This document shows, one piece after another, positions 23,385 to 34,196 of a stretch of 41,801 nucleotides of DNA; the first letter of the stretch is position 1; every line of letters starts with the position of its first letter. Made by a program: the position numbers and the translations under genes. This DNA is from an uncultured Faecalibacterium sp. (lineage in GTDB: Bacteria; Bacillota; Clostridia; Oscillospirales; Ruminococcaceae), in contig CAKSTO010000017.1 of assembly GCA_934501115.1 (NCBI GenBank), positions 1 through 41,801 on the forward strand. The letters run 5' to 3'. Below the pieces are notes generated by a model that was not told where the DNA came from, did no database searches, and saw nothing but the letters and a program-made list of their open reading frames with translations.

Positions 23385-24035
23385 ATGCAGGCAAACGGAA
23401 TGATCTTCTGGGACTGGAACGGCACCCTGATGGATGATGTTGACTTCACTCATGGGTGTCTGAACTGGATGCTGGAAACGCATGGCTACCCCCAGCGGTA
23501 TGATCTGGCCGCTTACCGGGAGATTTTCGGTTTTCCGATCGAGGAATACTATATCCGCGCCGGCTTCGACTTTGCGCGTCATCCGTATGCAGAGCTGGCC
23601 GAACAGTTCATGGAACATTACAACGCCGGAGTAGACACCTGTCCTCCCTCTGCGCATGCCGTTGAAACGCTGGCCGAGCTTTCGCGCCGGGGCTGGCGGC
23701 AGAGCGTGCTGTCCGCCTCCCGCCGGGACTACCTGATCGAGCAGGTAGCCGCGCGTGGTCTGCAGGGTTTTTTCGTCGAGTTGCTCGGCCTCGCAGACAT
23801 CTATGGCGTCAGCAAGGTGCAGGCAGGCAGGCGCTGGCTTGCCCAAAGCGGCATTTCCCCCGCCGCCTGCGTGATGGTAGGCGATACCCAGCACGATGCC
23901 GAGGTGGCTGCTGCGCTGGGCACAAAATGTGTGCTCTACACCGGCGGCCATCAGTCCCGCAAACGGCTGGAAGCGGTATGCCCCCACGTCATCGACGATC
24001 TGGCACAGCTGCCGCAGCTGCTGGAAACCTTATAA
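23385..24035 (+). CDS. HAD superfamily hydrolase, phosphoglycolate-phosphatase-like (216 aa)
   Basis: HAD motif I is FWDWNGTLMDD (catalytic Asp in DWNGT), motif II is the Ser in VLSAS, and motif IV is MVGDTQHDAEVA. A helical cap lies between motifs I and II. Substrate cannot be named from sequence; phosphoglycolate or a sugar phosphate is likely. GGAGG precedes the ATG. It ends at a strong terminator. Confidence 0.93.
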   Translation: MQANGMIFWDWNGTLMDDVDFTHGCLNWMLETHGYPQRYDLAAYREIFGFPIEEYYIRAGFDFARHPYAELAEQFMEHYNAGVDTCPPSAHAVETLAELSRRGWRQSVLSASRRDYLIEQVAARGLQGFFVELLGLADIYGVSKVQAGRRWLAQSGISPAACVMVGDTQHDAEVAAALGTKCVLYTGGHQSRKRLEAVCPHVIDDLAQLPQLLETL

Positions 24036-24045
24036 TGTCCATCTG

Positions 24046-24082
24046 ACCACTTCTGATTTGCAAAAATCAGAGGTGGTTTTTG
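24046..24082 (+). terminator. Terminator of the HAD gene
   Basis: The 14-bp stem ACCACTTCTGATTT (24046-24059) with AAATCAGAGGTGGT (24064-24077) is followed by TTTTG. Confidence 0.93.
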
Positions 24083-24092
24083 TTTTAGCTGG

Positions 24093-24285
24093 CTCGCCCT
24101 CTCAGTCTCGCATTCGCTCGCCAGATTCCCCTTTTTGTCGCTGCGCGACATCTTCCCCCGGACCGGGGGAAGTCTTTCCTCAAAGGGGGAGCCTCTGGCG
24201 AAACCGGAAACTTTGCGTGGATTGCCAAGGCCTCCCACTTTGGGGGAGGTGGATGCGACCAGCGGGAGCAGACGGAGAGGGCGAG
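24093..24285. repeat. MITE-like hairpin repeat, copy C (longest)
   Basis: Perfect 11-bp terminal inverted repeats CTCGCCCTCTC (24093-24103) and GAGAGGGCGAG (24275-24285). Inside are GTCGC/GCGAC, CTTCCCCC/GGGGGAAG and a core CTCTGGCGAAACCGG...TTGCCAAGG as in copies B and D. It fills most of the 444-nt gap before secA; 24286-24385 holds nothing recognisable. Confidence 0.8.
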
Positions 24286-24385
24286 GCTGTTCGCCTCCAC
24301 CACATATCTTTTCCCATTTATGCCCCCCGCCAGCGCAAATTTACAGAAAATTCATTCAAAAACCGGCTAAAATAACCTTGCAGGT

Positions 24386-24414
24386 TTGACGTGTCTGCCG
24401 CTTTGGTGTATCAT
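24386..24414 (+). promoter_or_regulatory. Promoter of secA
   Basis: TTGACG (24386-24391), 17-nt spacer, TATCAT (24409-24414), about 65 nt before the start codon. Confidence 0.75.
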
Positions 24415-24479
24415 ATAGTGGTATAGTTATGTCTATCTCCGGGAATCTTTTCCTGAATTTGATTTATGAGGTGTGATCA

Positions 24480-27320
<2,841 letters not shown>

Positions 27321-27334
27321 GTAAAAGATAAACT

Positions 27335-27490
27335 GCCTCGTCCCCTCTGTCGCTATTGCGACCTCTCTCCCTCGGCCGGGGAGAGTCTTTCCCCAAAGTG
27401 AGAGGCTTTGGCAGTCCGATAAAGTTTCTGGTTTTGCCAAGGGCTCCCCCTTTGGGGGAGCTGGCGCGTCAGCGTCTGAGAGGGCGAGGC
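27335..27490. repeat. MITE-like hairpin repeat, copy D
   Basis: The ends GCCTCGTCCCCTCTG (27335 on) and GAGAGGGCGAGGC (to 27490) are near-complementary. Inside are GTCGC/GCGAC, CTCTCCC/GGGGAGAG, a core CTTTGGCAG...TTTTGCCAAGG and GCTCCCCC/GGGGGAGC. It lies between secA and the M20 gene, and a TATAAT begins five bases past its right end. Confidence 0.8.
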
Positions 27491-27494
27491 TGCT

Positions 27495-27500
27495 TATAAT
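27495..27500 (+). promoter_or_regulatory. -10 box of the M20 amidohydrolase gene, abutting repeat D
   Basis: A consensus TATAAT. The -35 position (about 27472-27477, GCGTCT) lies inside the end of repeat D and is poor. Transcription from here would start near 27507, which excludes the ATG at 27501 as the start codon. Confidence 0.45.
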
Positions 27501-27524
27501 ATGATAGAGGGAGTTGATTTTGAA

Positions 27525-28745
27525 ATGATCACACCGGAAGAACTGCTCACTGCCGCAAAGGAGCTGGAGCCCCAGCTGCGCGAATGGCGGCGCACCCTGC
27601 ATCGTCACCCGGAGGTGGGCTTTGACCTGCCCCAGACGAAAGCCCTTGTCAAAAAGGCTCTGGCTGAAATGGGCTATGCCCCGCAGGACTGCGGCAGGTG
27701 CGGCGTTCTCGCGCTGGCAGGCGGCAAGCGCCCTGGCAAGACCATCCTGCTGCGCGGCGATATGGACGCCCTGCCCATTCAGGAAGAATCCGGTGAGGAA
27801 TTTGCTTCCGAGATCCCGGGCAGAATGCACGGCTGCGGCCACGATATGCACACCGCCATGATGCTGGGCGCGGCAAAGCTGCTGAAAGACCACGAGGACG
27901 AGATCGAAGGTACCGTGAAGCTGGAATTCCAGCCTGCCGAGGAAATTTTTCAGGGCTCGCTGGACATGCTGAAAAACGGCCTGCTGGAACACCCGAAAGT
28001 AGATGCAGCCGTGATGTTTCACGTTCTGGCCGGGATGCCTCTGCCGGTTGGCACAGTACTTGTGCCCGGCGGCGGTATCACCATGGCAAGCTGTGAGCAG
28101 TACCACATCACAGTCCACGGCAAGGGCGGCCACGGCTCTATGCCCAACGCCTGCATCGACCCCATCACTGCGGCCGCTCACATCCACATTGCCCTGCAGG
28201 AGATCAACAGCCGTGAGCTGGACCCTGCCAAGTTCGGCGTGTTCACCACGGGTCGGTTTGAGGCAGGCAAGGCATCCAACGTCATCCCGGACTCTGCCGA
28301 TATGTGGGGCACGATCCGCACGGTGGACCCCGAGGGCGCAGTCAGTGAGCAGATCCACCAGCGCATGACCGAGATCACGCAGGGCGTGGCGGCGGCCTAT
28401 CGCTGCACCGCTGAGGTAGAATTCAGCGACCACTGCCCCTGCATGGTGGTGGACACCCCTCTCGCCAGAAACGCTCTGGACTATATGACCGAACTGCTGG
28501 GTCAGGGTGCCATGGACATGACCGCTCTCACCGGCGGCAAGCCCGGCGGCGGCAGCGAGGACTTTGCCTTCGTCAGCCACGAGGTGCCCACCGTGAGTAT
28601 GTTCCTCTCTGCCGGAAACGCCAAGGAGGGCTATGTTTATGGTCAGCACCACCCCAAGGTGCGCTTCGACGACAGTGTGCTGTATGAAGGCTCCGCAGCC
28701 TATGTTTATATGGCGCTGCGGTGGCTGAGCGACCACAAGGCATAA
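27525..28745 (+). CDS. M20 family metallo-amidohydrolase (406 aa)
   Basis: Of the M20D type that removes acyl or amino-acyl groups from N-acyl amino acids or short peptides. Metal ligands are visible in HGCGHDMHT and EFQPAEE, and the C-terminal HHPKVRFDD segment is typical; the lid domain lies between residues 180 and 300. The ATG at 27525 is preferred because GAGGGAG precedes it and the -10 box at 27495-27500 makes the 27501 ATG unlikely. Exact substrate cannot be told. It is convergent with the CinA-like operon. Confidence 0.92.
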   Translation: MITPEELLTAAKELEPQLREWRRTLHRHPEVGFDLPQTKALVKKALAEMGYAPQDCGRCGVLALAGGKRPGKTILLRGDMDALPIQEESGEEFASEIPGRMHGCGHDMHTAMMLGAAKLLKDHEDEIEGTVKLEFQPAEEIFQGSLDMLKNGLLEHPKVDAAVMFHVLAGMPLPVGTVLVPGGGITMASCEQYHITVHGKGGHGSMPNACIDPITAAAHIHIALQEINSRELDPAKFGVFTTGRFEAGKASNVIPDSADMWGTIRTVDPEGAVSEQIHQRMTEITQGVAAAYRCTAEVEFSDHCPCMVVDTPLARNALDYMTELLGQGAMDMTALTGGKPGGGSEDFAFVSHEVPTVSMFLSAGNAKEGYVYGQHHPKVRFDDSVLYEGSAAYVYMALRWLSDHKA

Positions 28746-28878
28746 CCATTTAGAATAGCCGCCATTTCATTCTGGCTATCTTCAGCGGAAAATTTATGAT
28801 TTATTTGAACCTCCGAAAAATCTGCGGATGATTCGGAGGTTTTTTCACGGATGGGTTCGAAGCAGCACACTGCATCTC
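28746..28878. repeat. Covarying-hairpin element, copy 1
   Basis: A first stem, ATAGCC with GGCTAT, is followed by the conserved TCTTCAGCGGAAAATTTAT, then a hairpin AACCTCCGAA (28808-28817) with TTCGGAGGTT (28832-28841) around an inner palindrome ATCTGCGGAT, then TTTTTTCACG and the end block GAAGCAGCACACTGCATCTC. The same order with different stem sequences occurs at 32583 and 37508. It lies between convergent genes. Confidence 0.7.
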
Positions 28879-28900
28879 TTAAAAAATCGCCTTTATAAAC

Positions 28901-28938
28901 AAAAGATCCCGGAAGGTTCATACCATCCGGGATCTTTT
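28901..28938. terminator. Terminator of the thiI-cinA operon, probably bidirectional
   Basis: The 13-bp stem AAAAGATCCCGGA (28901-28913) with TCCGGGATCTTTT (28926-28938) has T-runs on both strands and touches the stop codon of the last minus-strand gene. Confidence 0.9.
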
Positions 28939-29870
28939 CATATCAGTTTTGCGCCGGAATGCGGCAGACTGTCGGCACCGAGACTTTGCAGTTTCTGGGG
29001 CAGAGCCGTCAGGTCGCCGTCGGTAGAATACCATGCAGCGGCAAACCCCGCTAACGCAAGGATCAGCAGAAAAACCATAAAATTCCGCAGGCGATGGTGC
29101 TTCCGGCGCAGCTTTGCGGGGGCAGGCTCTCCCGGCTTATCCGGCAGTGTCTGCACGGTCAGAGCATCCGACGGGATCGCCCTGCCGTACTTCTGCCAGC
29201 TTGTCCCAGCCGCCTGCGGCAGGCCGGATGCAGCACGGCGAAGCATATCCAGCAGCCAGAGCGCCGGCGTATCGGCGTTTGCCACGGTGCGCACCCAGCA
29301 GCCCCTGCGGCTGCCCAGAAACAGCACGGTGTCCTCGGCGCGCTCCACACACCCGGCGGCAAAGTCCGTGCCTACAAAACGCCGCGCCGCCTGCACCCGG
29401 GCAAGTGCAGCGGCAGCTGCGCCGCCTTTTACCCGGCGGGTCTTTGCGTCCAGTTTTGCCCGGACGTTTGCATCCGCATAGCTCATGGCACCAAAGTCAA
29501 ACACCTTTTCTGCGCCCGACACCGTTTCCAGCCGGGCTTCCAGCAGCGCTCCTGCAGCTGCATCGCTGCAGACCATCAGCCTGCGGTGCGTTTCCAGCGC
29601 CTGCACCGCCGCATGCGCAAGCGTCGTCTCCCCTTTTCCGTACAGTTCTGCGGAAAACCGGCCGCTCAGCGCCTTTTGCGCGTCCTGCAGGTCATCGGGC
29701 GCAGCAGCCTGCAGCGCCAGCAGAACTTCTGCGCCCCGGCTGCGGCATCGCACCGCAACGCCTTTTTCTGAAAGCTCCTGCGCCGCCTGCTGCACGGCTC
29801 GGAGCGGTGCCCCGAACAGGCGCAGCACGCAGGCTGTCTGTGTTTTTTCGTCGTGTGTCAACAGCTTCAC
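28938..29870 (-). CDS. Membrane-anchored CinA C-domain-like pseudoenzyme (310 aa)
   Basis: Residues ~80-230 align by eye with the C-terminal deamidase (PncC) domain of the CinA encoded just upstream: VSGAEKVFDFGAMSYADA here against VSGSSEVFGFGFVTYWEQA there, and DTVLFLGSRRG against GTVYLGAARG. The catalytic AESCTGG of CinA is replaced by CSDAAAGA, so the nucleophilic serine is missing. A basic stretch (KLRRKHHRLRN) and one membrane helix (about 262-280) end the protein, with a short tail outside. The start is a GTG at 29870, 26 nt after cinA, with no clear ribosome binding site; coupling to cinA is possible. Function unknown. Homology is judged by eye only. Confidence 0.75.
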   Translation of the reverse strand: MKLLTHDEKTQTACVLRLFGAPLRAVQQAAQELSEKGVAVRCRSRGAEVLLALQAAAPDDLQDAQKALSGRFSAELYGKGETTLAHAAVQALETHRRLMVCSDAAAGALLEARLETVSGAEKVFDFGAMSYADANVRAKLDAKTRRVKGGAAAAALARVQAARRFVGTDFAAGCVERAEDTVLFLGSRRGCWVRTVANADTPALWLLDMLRRAASGLPQAAGTSWQKYGRAIPSDALTVQTLPDKPGEPAPAKLRRKHHRLRNFMVFLLILALAGFAAAWYSTDGDLTALPQKLQSLGADSLPHSGAKLI

Positions 29871-29896
29871 CCCCGCGACCCGAGAGGCCGCCTGTA

Positions 29897-31216
29897 TTAA
29901 CCCCTGAGGAAGCAGCCGTCCAGCGCGGTCAGAGCCGCCTCATCATGCTGTGCGCTCTTCGGCAGTACCTGCGTATCCGCAGGCACCTTGCCCTGTGCCA
30001 GCCGCAGTGCCAGTTCCAGTGCCGCCTGCGCCGCGCGGGCACGCACCAGTGCACGTTCCGGGCGGGAGACGAACAGCTTTTTCACATACACCGTTTCGCC
30101 CCGGGCAGCGCCCAGATACACCGTGCCCACCGGGCGGACGGCATCACCGCCGGTAGGGCCGGCCACGCCGGTAACACTGACAGCGATGTCCGCACCTGCC
30201 GCCTCCGCTGCGCCCAGCGCCATCTGCGCCGCCACAGGGGCAGACACGACGTTGTATTTTGCAATGACTGCCGGTTCTACGCCCACCATTTTTGCCTTGG
30301 CCTGCTCCCAATAGGTGACAAAGCCGAAACCGAACACCTCACTGGAACCGGACACATTGGTCAGCCGCTGGGCGATCATGCCGCCGGTGCAGCTTTCTGC
30401 CGTGGCAACGGTCAGATGATTTTCTCTCAGGGTGTGCACCAGGGTCTCTTCCAGACCGGCCACATCCTCATCATACACCGCATCGCCCAGCAGATCATAG
30501 AACTTTGTGGCGTAGGCGCGGCACATTTTTTCGGCTTCCTTGTCGTTTTCTGCCCGAGCCGTGATGCGGATCTCACATTCGCCGGTTTTGCAGTAGATGG
30601 CAGCCGTGGGGTTTGCATTCTCCAGCAGATTCCGCACACGGTATTCGATGTTGCTTTCGCCGCCCAGCACCCGCAGCGTTATGGAATGCAGGGTGCAGTT
30701 CTGGCGGGCCAGCAGCAGCGGGCGGACACTCTCCTCCCACATGGCTTTCATCTCGTGCGGCACACCGGGCATCAGCACGGCGCAGCGGCCGTCCAGCTCG
30801 AACCATGCCCCGGGAGCAGTGCCGTGGTGATTGATGATCTTATGGCCGTGTACCGGCACCATGGCCTGCTTGCGGTTATTGGGGGTTGTCTTGCGCCCGG
30901 TACGAGTAAAGAAATCCACGATCTTCTGCCATTCTTCCGGGTCAAAAGCCAGCGTGTCGCCATAGCAGGCGGCCACAGTCTCCTTGGTCAGGTCGTCTGC
31001 CGTAGGGCCCAGCCCGCCGGTAAACACCAACAGGTCACAACGCTGTCTGGCTTCGTTGACGAACTCTGCCAGACGGCCGTGGTTGTCGCCAACGGTGCTT
31101 TCCCGCTGGACAGTGATGCCCAGCGCCGCCAGCTCGCGGCTCAGATACTGAGCATTGGTATTGAGAATATTGCCGAGCAGCAGCTCGGTGCCCACGCTGA
31201 TAATCTCTGCCGTCAT
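29897..31216 (-). CDS. cinA: CinA family protein (439 aa)
   Basis: Domains in order: an N-terminal molybdopterin-binding-like domain (ISVGTELLLGNILNTNA, FTGGLGPTADD, MPGVPHEM), a KH-like middle, and a C-terminal nicotinamide-mononucleotide deamidase domain with the intact ATAESCTGG active site and VTGVAGPTGG loop. CinA proteins recycle NMN and ADP-ribose and are linked to competence in some Firmicutes. GAGGGATAAG precedes the ATG. It starts 3 nt after the thiI stop, indicating translational coupling. Confidence 0.96.
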   Translation of the reverse strand: MTAEIISVGTELLLGNILNTNAQYLSRELAALGITVQRESTVGDNHGRLAEFVNEARQRCDLLVFTGGLGPTADDLTKETVAACYGDTLAFDPEEWQKIVDFFTRTGRKTTPNNRKQAMVPVHGHKIINHHGTAPGAWFELDGRCAVLMPGVPHEMKAMWEESVRPLLLARQNCTLHSITLRVLGGESNIEYRVRNLLENANPTAAIYCKTGECEIRITARAENDKEAEKMCRAYATKFYDLLGDAVYDEDVAGLEETLVHTLRENHLTVATAESCTGGMIAQRLTNVSGSSEVFGFGFVTYWEQAKAKMVGVEPAVIAKYNVVSAPVAAQMALGAAEAAGADIAVSVTGVAGPTGGDAVRPVGTVYLGAARGETVYVKKLFVSRPERALVRARAAQAALELALRLAQGKVPADTQVLPKSAQHDEAALTALDGCFLRG

Positions 31217-31219
31217 AAC

Positions 31220-32419
31220 TTATCCCTCAAATTCTACCTGATCCGTGATGCGGATGCGGATGCGCTCGGCGTTCTCTGCTGCTTCGGTTTCCAGCGCAGC
31301 AAGGCCGGGCATGGCAGCTTCGGCTTCCAGAATTTCGGCCAGCTCCGGGCGGATCTTCGGGTGCGGCGGGGTGAAGATGGTGCAGCAGTCCTCATAAGGC
31401 AGAATGCTGGTCTCAAAGGTGTTGATGTGGCGAGCCGTCTCCACGATCTCGGTCTTGTCCATGCCGATGAGCGGGCGCAGGATGGGCAGATCCTGTGCAG
31501 CATCCGTGCACTGCAGCGCCTTGACCGTCTGGCTTGCCACCTGAGCCAGACTCTCGCCGGTAACAAGGGCTTCACACCCCTGCTTCTTCGCAATGACGTT
31601 GGCAATGCGCATCATGCTGCGGCGCATCAGCACCGTGAACAGCACATCCGGCGCATTGTCCCGGATGTACTCCTGCGGCTTTGTATAGGGCACGACGAAC
31701 AGGTTGGAGCTGCCCGTATAGATGCTGGTGAGCTGCGCCAGTGCCTTGACCTTAAGTTTTGCGCGCTCCGAGGTGTACGGAGGGGAGGCAAAATGGATGT
31801 GATCCAGCGCCAGGCCGCGTTTTGCCATGCGGTATGCCGCCACCGGGCTGTCGATGCCGCCGGACAGCATGTTCAGTGCACGGCCGCTGGTGCCCACGGG
31901 CAGGCCGCCCTCGCCGGGCACTTTGGGTCCATGGATGTAGGCACCGTAATCCCGGATCTCCACAATGACCTTAAAATCCGGGTTATGCACATCCACCTTG
32001 AGGTAGTTGTGTTTGCCCAGCAGATAGGCACCCAGTTCCCGCATCAGTTCAGGGCTGGTCATGGGGTAGGTCTTGTCGGAGCGGCGCGCCTCCACCTTGA
32101 AGGTGCGGATGCCGTGCAGGCTGGCACCGAGGTAATCCTCAGCGGTCTGGCAGATGGTGTCAAAGTCCTTGTCGCAGACCACGGCGCGGCTGAGCGCCGC
32201 AAGGCCGAACACCTTGCTCACCCGGTCAAAGGCGAGATCCATGTCCACATCCTCTTCCTCGGGTTCCATGTAAAAGGTGGACTGGGTGCAGTAGACCTTG
32301 AATTTGCCCACGGTCTTGAGCCGGTAGCGGAGGATCTTCATCATCGCCGACTCGAACTGGTTACGGTTGAGGCCTTTCAGAGACATCTCGCCCTGATAGC
32401 CCATAATGATTTCATACAT
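31220..32419 (-). CDS. thiI: tRNA 4-thiouridine synthase ThiI (399 aa)
   Basis: ThiI adenylates and thiolates U8 of tRNA and may donate sulfur to the thiamine thiazole. An N-terminal ferredoxin-like/THUMP region is followed by the PP-loop LNMLSGGIDSPVA and the conserved CxxC-free C-terminus; the rhodanese domain of the E. coli form is absent, as usual in Firmicutes. The ATG at 32419 is chosen because GGAG precedes it; the open frame extends into the repeat sequence upstream. The neighbouring cysteine desulfurase is the natural sulfur donor. Confidence 0.95.
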   Translation of the reverse strand: MYEIIMGYQGEMSLKGLNRNQFESAMMKILRYRLKTVGKFKVYCTQSTFYMEPEEEDVDMDLAFDRVSKVFGLAALSRAVVCDKDFDTICQTAEDYLGASLHGIRTFKVEARRSDKTYPMTSPELMRELGAYLLGKHNYLKVDVHNPDFKVIVEIRDYGAYIHGPKVPGEGGLPVGTSGRALNMLSGGIDSPVAAYRMAKRGLALDHIHFASPPYTSERAKLKVKALAQLTSIYTGSSNLFVVPYTKPQEYIRDNAPDVLFTVLMRRSMMRIANVIAKKQGCEALVTGESLAQVASQTVKALQCTDAAQDLPILRPLIGMDKTEIVETARHINTFETSILPYEDCCTIFTPPHPKIRPELAEILEAEAAMPGLAALETEAAENAERIRIRITDQVEFEG

Positions 32420-32582
32420 AAATGTTGTATCTCCTAGGTTACGATTTAACATGGCCTCCGCTGTACGGGTTGCAGCACCCTGCATCTGCTTCGTGCCTTG
32501 GAGCGGCACTCGCATCTTGCAGGCCGCGGCCCCAACAGCTCCTCCCTGTTTCTGCCACAGGCAGCGGTCGTCGCTGTTGCAC

Positions 32583-32691
32583 TTTGGCCATTCTCAGCGG
32601 AAAATTTATTTTTTATTTCGCGTTTGTCGCGGCCTGCGGGCCGCTCCAAACGCATTTTCACGAAAGGGGACGCAATGGAAAGCTGCATCTT
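32583..32691. repeat. Covarying-hairpin element, copy 2
   Basis: The conserved block GGCCATTCTCAGCGGAAAAT and TTATTTTTTATTT is followed by the hairpin GCGTTTG (32620-32626) with CAAACGC (32647-32653) around GCGGCC/GGCCGC, then ATTTTCACGAAAGGGG and GCTGCATCTT. The first stem seen in copies 1 and 3 is not obvious here; instead GCAGCG/CGCTGT pairs upstream. The stretch 32450-32580 is rich in short inverted repeats and carries another GCAGCACCCTGCATCT block, so a longer composite element is likely. Confidence 0.65.
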
Positions 32692-32695
32692 ATCA

Positions 32696-32821
32696 GGCCG
32701 GTGGGTCGGGAGTTTCTCTGAGGACCGTCCGCTGGGGTGGGACCCTGTTGCCGAAGGCAATAGGGCGGGCGATGGAATGGCCCGATTCGTGTCCGAGGAG
32801 AAAGCTACCGACACGCTGGCC
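32696..32821 (+). ncRNA. Candidate structured RNA of unknown class, opposite to flanking genes
   Basis: Nested helices: GGCCGGTG (32696-32703)/CGCTGGCC (32814-32821); GTCGG (32705-32709)/CCGAC (32808-32812); TTTCTC (32713-32718)/GAGAAA (32798-32803); then TGAG opposite CGAG, which forms tandem G.A pairs; GAC/GTC; GTCCG/CGGGC (32727, 32766); CCCTGTTGCC/GGCAATAGGG (32743, 32756); GAAT/ATTC (32775, 32785). G.U pairs and tandem G.A pairs work only on the plus strand, so the RNA should be read left to right. It lies between the 3' end of the desulfurase gene and the thiI upstream region. It may be related to the raiA-type clostridial RNA motif, but I could not confirm this. A promoter-like TTGGCC-17-TATTTT (32584-32612) lies upstream. 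Confidence 0.6.
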
Positions 32822-32831
32822 GTTAATCAGT

Positions 32832-33983
32832 TTACTTCCGGATCCTCTGCAAGCTCTTCATGCCGTCCTCGAAGCGGTTGAGGAAGGCGTCCACATCCTC
32901 GGGGGTGTTGTCGCCGCAAAAGGACACCCGAATTGCCGTGTCGATGGCCAGCGGGTCTTTGCCCATGGCTGCCAGCGTATGGCTGGGCTGACCCCGGCCG
33001 CAGGCGCTGGCCGACGAAACGTAAATTTGTGCTTCGGCCAGCCATGCCAGCATGGTCTCGCTCTTGATGCAGTTCTCGCTGAAGTTCAGCACTTCGGGCA
33101 CGGCGTTTTCCGGGCTGTTGATCTCCACTTCCGGGAAAGCCTTCAGCCCTTCCCGCAGGCGCTGGTTCAGCGCCCGCATGGCGGTGTCACGGCTCTTCAT
33201 GGTCTTTGCCAGACGGGTGGCGGCTGCCGCCAGACCCATGGCATAGGGCAGGTTCTCGGTGCCGGGGCGCAGGCCGCGCTCCTGCTCACCGCCCAGATAG
33301 GGCGGCCGGAAGGCCTGCACCAGACGGTCGGAAAGGTACAGTGCCCCAATGCCCTTGGGGGCGTGGATCTTGTGGCCGCTCACCGACAGGGTGTCGATGT
33401 TCGTCAGCTTGATGGGCACACGCATCCACGCCTGCACCGCATCCACATGGACGATGGTGCGGCTGTTGCGGCGCTTGACCTCGGCGGCAAGGCGTTCCAC
33501 ATCGTTGCGGGTGCCCACCTCATTGTTCACCATCATGCAGGCCACGAGGATGGTGTTTTTGTCCACATGCTCCAGCATCCGGCTCATGTCCAGTGTGCCG
33601 TCCGGGCAGGGTTTGACCACCGTGACATCATAGCCCTGCTTCGCCAGCTCTTCCAGCGGGCGCTGGACGCTGGGGTGCTCGAAGCCGGACACTACGATGC
33701 CCCTGCCAAAGGTGCGGGTGTGCGCCGCACCCAGCAGCGCCAGATTATTGCTCTCGCTGCCGCAGGAGGTAAAATACAGCTCCTTTGCTTTGCAGCCCAG
33801 GGTGCGAGCCACAGCGGCACGGGCGGTGTTCAGCGCTTCTTCGCTGCGGGCACCGGGGCCGTACAGGCTGGACGGGTTTGCCCAGTGCTCCCGCATGGCC
33901 TTGTCGATCACATCCGCCACCTCGGGAGCAACCATCGTGGTGGCGGCGTTGTCCAGATAATGCAATTCAGGGTTTTGCAGCAT
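32832..33983 (-). CDS. Cysteine desulfurase, NifS/IscS-like (383 aa)
   Basis: A PLP enzyme that takes sulfur from cysteine for Fe-S clusters and tRNA thiolation. The PLP lysine lies in SVSGHKIHAPKG, the catalytic cysteine in SSASACGRGQ, and LDNAATT opens the protein. The neighbouring thiI suggests it supplies sulfur for s4U, the NifZ/IscS role in Firmicutes. AGGGAT lies before the ATG at 33983. A good promoter is upstream; no terminator was seen before the structured region, so it may be cotranscribed with thiI. Confidence 0.95.
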   Translation of the reverse strand: MLQNPELHYLDNAATTMVAPEVADVIDKAMREHWANPSSLYGPGARSEEALNTARAAVARTLGCKAKELYFTSCGSESNNLALLGAAHTRTFGRGIVVSGFEHPSVQRPLEELAKQGYDVTVVKPCPDGTLDMSRMLEHVDKNTILVACMMVNNEVGTRNDVERLAAEVKRRNSRTIVHVDAVQAWMRVPIKLTNIDTLSVSGHKIHAPKGIGALYLSDRLVQAFRPPYLGGEQERGLRPGTENLPYAMGLAAAATRLAKTMKSRDTAMRALNQRLREGLKAFPEVEINSPENAVPEVLNFSENCIKSETMLAWLAEAQIYVSSASACGRGQPSHTLAAMGKDPLAIDTAIRVSFCGDNTPEDVDAFLNRFEDGMKSLQRIRK

Positions 33984-34027
33984 AAAAGGGATCCCTGCTT
34001 TCTAAAATTTCAGAATAAACCATGATA

Positions 34028-34056
34028 AGTATACCACAACCCATCTTATAACGCAA
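34028..34056 (-). promoter_or_regulatory. Promoter of the cysteine desulfurase gene
   Basis: On the minus strand: TTGCGT (complement of 34051-34056), 17-nt spacer, TGG-TATACT (-10 is the complement of 34028-34033). It is back to back with the fhs promoter. Confidence 0.75.
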
Positions 34057-34077
34057 AATATTTAACGCTGTTTTTCC

Positions 34078-34107
34078 TTGACAAACACCCCGGTGATGTG
34101 CTATCTT
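34078..34107 (+). promoter_or_regulatory. Promoter of fhs
   Basis: TTGACA (34078-34083), 18-nt spacer, TATCTT (34102-34107). The transcript starts just before the ZTP riboswitch. Confidence 0.75.
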
Positions 34108-34111
34108 TACT

Positions 34112-34196
34112 GCATAGAGACTGCGTTTCCGCTGACGGAACCTTGTGGAGCACCACAGTGCGGATGCGCAGGAGAGTCAATGCCGACCGTCTGGGC
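34112..34196 (+). ncRNA. ZTP (pfl) riboswitch controlling fhs
   Basis: The 3' half carries the hallmark CCGACCGTCTGGGCA (34183-34197), and the 5' half carries GACTGCG with a closing AGTC (34175-34178) and a TGGAGCACCACAG hairpin between. The ZTP riboswitch senses the purine intermediate ZTP, which rises when 10-formyl-THF is short, and is often found in front of fhs. Ligand binding stabilises the CTGGGC pseudoknot; the same GGGC is the 5' arm of the terminator at 34193, so the two folds exclude each other and fhs should be switched on by ZTP. Confidence 0.9.

Noticed and set aside
29114..32437. A 1107-codon open frame on the plus strand opposite the CinA-like gene, cinA and thiI
   Set aside because: It is antisense to three genes with clear motifs and is composed of low-complexity Pro/Arg/Ala-rich translation.
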